Shown: positions 19,658 to 21,597 of the stretch, piece after piece
Numbering within the stretch: position 1 is the first letter of the stretch
Layout of the letters: the number at the start of each line of letters is the position of its first letter
Origin: Euplotes cf. woodruffi 2 WChen-2021
Lineage: Eukaryota > Ciliophora > Spirotrichea > Euplotida > Euplotidae
Length of the DNA: 21,597 nt
Assembly: GCA_021441665.1 (NCBI GenBank)
Contig: JAGYYN010001676.1
Location: 1 to 21,597, forward strand
Direction of reading: 5' to 3'
Notes under the pieces: model-generated
Database searches by the model: none
The model's input: the letters and a program-made list of their open reading frames with translations, nothing else
What the model was told of the DNA's origin: nothing
Translations under genes and position numbers: made by a program

Positions 19658-20025
19658 GCTCCCCCACAAAATCAAAATTTTAATCGATGGTGGCATTAAG
19701 CTATTAAAAACCTAAAATTTTGAAATTTTTACTTCAAATTTTGAGCTTTTGTGCTAATCCATCATCAACATATTACTAAGTCTAAATTTTTAAATTTTAA
19801 TTCCACCGAAATCAAGACACACGATCAGCAAGCAGTAAAGAACCAAAATTTAAAAATTTGGATGAATTGAGACTATCTCGGCCAAATATTGAAATATGCA
19901 TGAGAGATGTTTAATAAAGAGTGATCTGATTGGCTGCTTACTTAAATATTTGTCATAACCAGCTCTAACTAATTGCTTTAGCAAGATCATATATATTTTT
20001 CAAAATAACTAGACGGGCAACTAAC
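19658..20025. other. AT-rich spacer with near-palindromes
   Basis: It holds short A/T inverted repeats, for example AAAATTTTGAA paired with TTCAAATTTT (about 19714-19743) and a near-palindrome CCAAAATTTAAAAATTTGG (19843-19861). No gene seen. The sequence just before 20026 (CTAAC) is the leader of the next gene. Confidence 0.35.
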
Positions 20026-21513
20026 ATGATTTCAAAGAACTCGACCAGCACTGGACAAGGATGACCTGATTTATCGTCTCAAAATGTGATTCTTGGTTTG
20101 GACTCATGCTCCTCGGCGCTTAAAACGAAGGAGCTGAGTCAGAACCTCCAGCTTCTTAATTTGCAAGACAAGAGTATTTAGTAAAAACAAAAGTGAAGTG
20201 GACTCAGAAAACGAAATAGACACTGTTGGAAATACAAGTGACCAAGAGTCTTCAGATGAAGACCTTACTAGAGCTCCAAGAATTTACCCAAAGTCAATGT
20301 AAGTCTCGCATCAAAGACTGGAATCTTTGTGTTTGCTCGGTGTTTTCTCTTCTTAAATTAACAATGAATTCTGAGAGAAAATCTATCAGAAAATATCATA
20401 ATTTTAATAAGATTTTTGAATTTTCACTAAGTCTTAAATTCTAGATTTTGATCAATTTAAAAATTTGGTATATAGTGATGAAAGAATTGACATTGATGAT
20501 TTTGAACTTCCACCGCCAGCAAAGTTTATGAGTGAAGTCTACGGAGACAAAGTTATTCCTCTTGGAGCAATGCATACATTTAGTCTCGCAGCAAAGCAAG
20601 AATCCAATCAGTACTTACTGCGTTGTTTTAATTTTTGTTTCTGTGCAAGTACATCAAATACGCACTAAATGCAAATTTATATGCTTGTATAATAATCTAT
20701 TTTTTAATTACTTTAGTTAATAAGAGCGCAGTTCTGACAAATTATATTACGCCTAATGTTTATACAATCCTATTCGTGATGAGTTAAGCATAACTTTTAG
20801 TATCGTTGAGCTGCTTTAAACTTGATAGATACAAATAGTCATACTAAAACAACTGTTTCACAAGATTCATACAAATACAGTATAGTTTTTCTAAAATAAA
20901 ATCCCGGTATTTTTAATTATCACCTCCCGTAAAAAGACCCCTTTTCGCGGAGACTCTTCGATGTATCCATGATATCAATTAAAACAATCGTTATTTTGTT
21001 TACTTAGCGATTCGAAACTGATTTAAATGCAGATATTTAGTTAACTAGTATTTAGACTAAAAAACGCCCAATCGGACATCGAATATCAACGATGTGCGAT
21101 TGAGGATACTAAATTAGTATTTTTAATATATTCAAAATGCAAATAGTGTTCATACCCTTTGCGGTATCGACTAATAATGATACCAACAACCAAAAAGCTC
21201 ATTTTTAGATTACGTATTTTTATTTAGAGAACAGCAGAAAAAGGAGCCTCCATTATTTAGCTTACAAAGTAGTGAGGGTTCTGTTAACAACATTCAGCAA
21301 TTGATTGGTTTAAGCTTGCAAAAAAGCAACAGCAACAATAATAGTTTACCGAAGAAAGGCAAGCACCAAATGGAGCTTAACGCGAATACAGACAGCCTCA
21401 GATTTCAGATTCCTGAGTTTTTATGTAACTCTTCAAATGATATGTCGAGAGTAAATAAGAACTCAATTCTCGGATTTCTGAACAGCAAAATCGCTAGTCA
21501 AGCTCAAGTTTAG
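20026..21513 (+). CDS. Unknown 230-residue protein with a frameshift and a long intervening sequence
   Basis: Pieces 20026-20178, 20180-20298, 20476-20610 and 21228-21513 sum to 231 in-phase codons. It starts MISKNSTSTGQGCPDLSSQN (Cys from TGA) and meets ATT-TAG at 20176-20181. The +1 frame gives SKNKSEVDSENEIDTVGNTS and a Ser/Asp/Glu-rich stretch. A 177-nt intron (GTAAGT...TATATAG) leads to DERIDIDDFELPPPAKFMSE. The next junction, ESNQ to EQQKKEPPLFSLQSS, needs removal of 617 nt (20611-21227) with GT...TTTAG ends, far longer than the other introns. The C-terminus is Ser/Asn/Gln-rich and ends SKIASQAQV-TAG. No family recognised; low-complexity, disordered and possibly regulatory. Confidence 0.65.
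20176..20181 (+). promoter_or_regulatory. +1 frameshift site ATT-TAG
   Basis: The frame ...NLQDKSI meets TAG at 20179-20181, immediately followed by TAA in the same frame. The +1 frame is open for 39 codons to a GTAAGT donor. Only the +1 frame gives a protein-like continuation. Confidence 0.6.
20611..21227 (+). other. 617-nt intervening sequence (intron, possibly with an inserted element)
   Basis: It begins GTACTTAC and ends ATTTAG, and its removal restores frame between two well-read exons. Nearly all other introns in the window are under 180 nt. It contains a 13-bp stem with one mismatch (CAATCGGACATCG / CGATGTGCGATTG, 21069-21102, 8-nt loop) and no convincing coding sequence. Confidence 0.5.
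21069..21102. repeat. Strong hairpin, 13-bp stem with one mismatch
   Basis: CAATCGGACATCG (21069-21081), an 8-nt loop, and CGATGTGCGATTG (21090-21102) pair at 12 of 13 positions. It is much GC-richer than its surroundings. There is no T-run terminator context; it may mark a small element or a structured RNA within the long intervening sequence. Confidence 0.55.
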
Positions 21514-21597
21514 CTCCTACTTACTTGCAATTGAAATTGCAAGGCGAGAGATCTCTTGCATTTAAAGAGAGCTTTTGCCATCCATTCAATCATTCAT

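Noticed and set aside
1-21597. Blepharisma-type code (TGA = Trp)
   Set aside because: In the large gene's C-terminus Trp would look acceptable, but the CX3C pairs at 10931-11342, the AAA-TAA shifts and the 24-140 nt introns fit the euplotid code and not Blepharisma, whose introns are 15-16 nt.
1-21597. tRNA genes, rRNA, CRISPR arrays and retroelement-type genes
   Set aside because: No T-loop/D-loop pairs, conserved rRNA blocks, spaced direct repeats or reverse-transcriptase-type motifs were seen on either strand.

Overview
The window reads as nuclear DNA of a euplotid ciliate (Euplotes or a close relative). Three kinds of evidence agree. (1) In every convincing gene TGA is a sense codon while TAA or TAG ends the gene. 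In a twin-CX3C protein (10931-11580) three of the invariant cysteines are encoded by TGA, so TGA is Cys and not Trp. (2) Genes are repeatedly interrupted by TAA or TAG at places where the reading continues in another frame. The clearest case is AAA-TAA followed by a +1 shift, the programmed frameshift known from Euplotes; it lies inside a recognisable SK-type potassium channel and just before an SH3 domain. (3) Introns are GT-AG and very short, mostly 24-40 nt. The window carries several genes on both strands plus long AT-rich spacers, whereas Euplotes somatic chromosomes are usually short and carry one or two genes. A germline (micronuclear) contig is therefore the likelier source, although no deleted segment could be proven inside the best genes.

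Layout. 1-5858 (+): 3' part of a very large cytoskeletal-type gene with an IQ motif and a DUF4378-like C-terminus, with 17 introns and four inferred frameshifts. 6271-6807 (-): small unknown protein whose 5' part needs two stop bypasses. 7194-8627 (-, perhaps from 8800): SK/IK-like calcium-activated potassium channel. 8953-9196 (-): 72-residue single-pass membrane protein with a 25-nt intron. 9318-9745 (+): possible small gene with several frameshifts. 9746-10930: AT-rich spacer. 10931-11580 (-): FAM136A-like twin-CX3C protein. 11684-13804 (-): 674-residue coiled-coil protein with a C-terminal SH3 domain. 13970-16770: patches that look coding on both strands, either decayed genes or genes with very dense frameshifting. 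16770-20020: mostly AT-rich, with two GC-richer hairpins, a telomere-like tract, a foldback TA-flanked element (19025-19200) and one coding-like patch. 20026-21513 (+): unknown 230-residue protein with one frameshift and an unusually long 617-nt intervening sequence.

The genes do not form a pathway; they are an ordinary mixture of cytoskeletal, channel, mitochondrial-type and unknown genes. What unites the window is the decoding system: UGA as Cys, and stop codons inside genes that redirect the ribosome to another frame instead of ending translation. All splice and frameshift models were derived by hand-reading frames and checking that exon lengths keep phase; none has been tested against transcripts.
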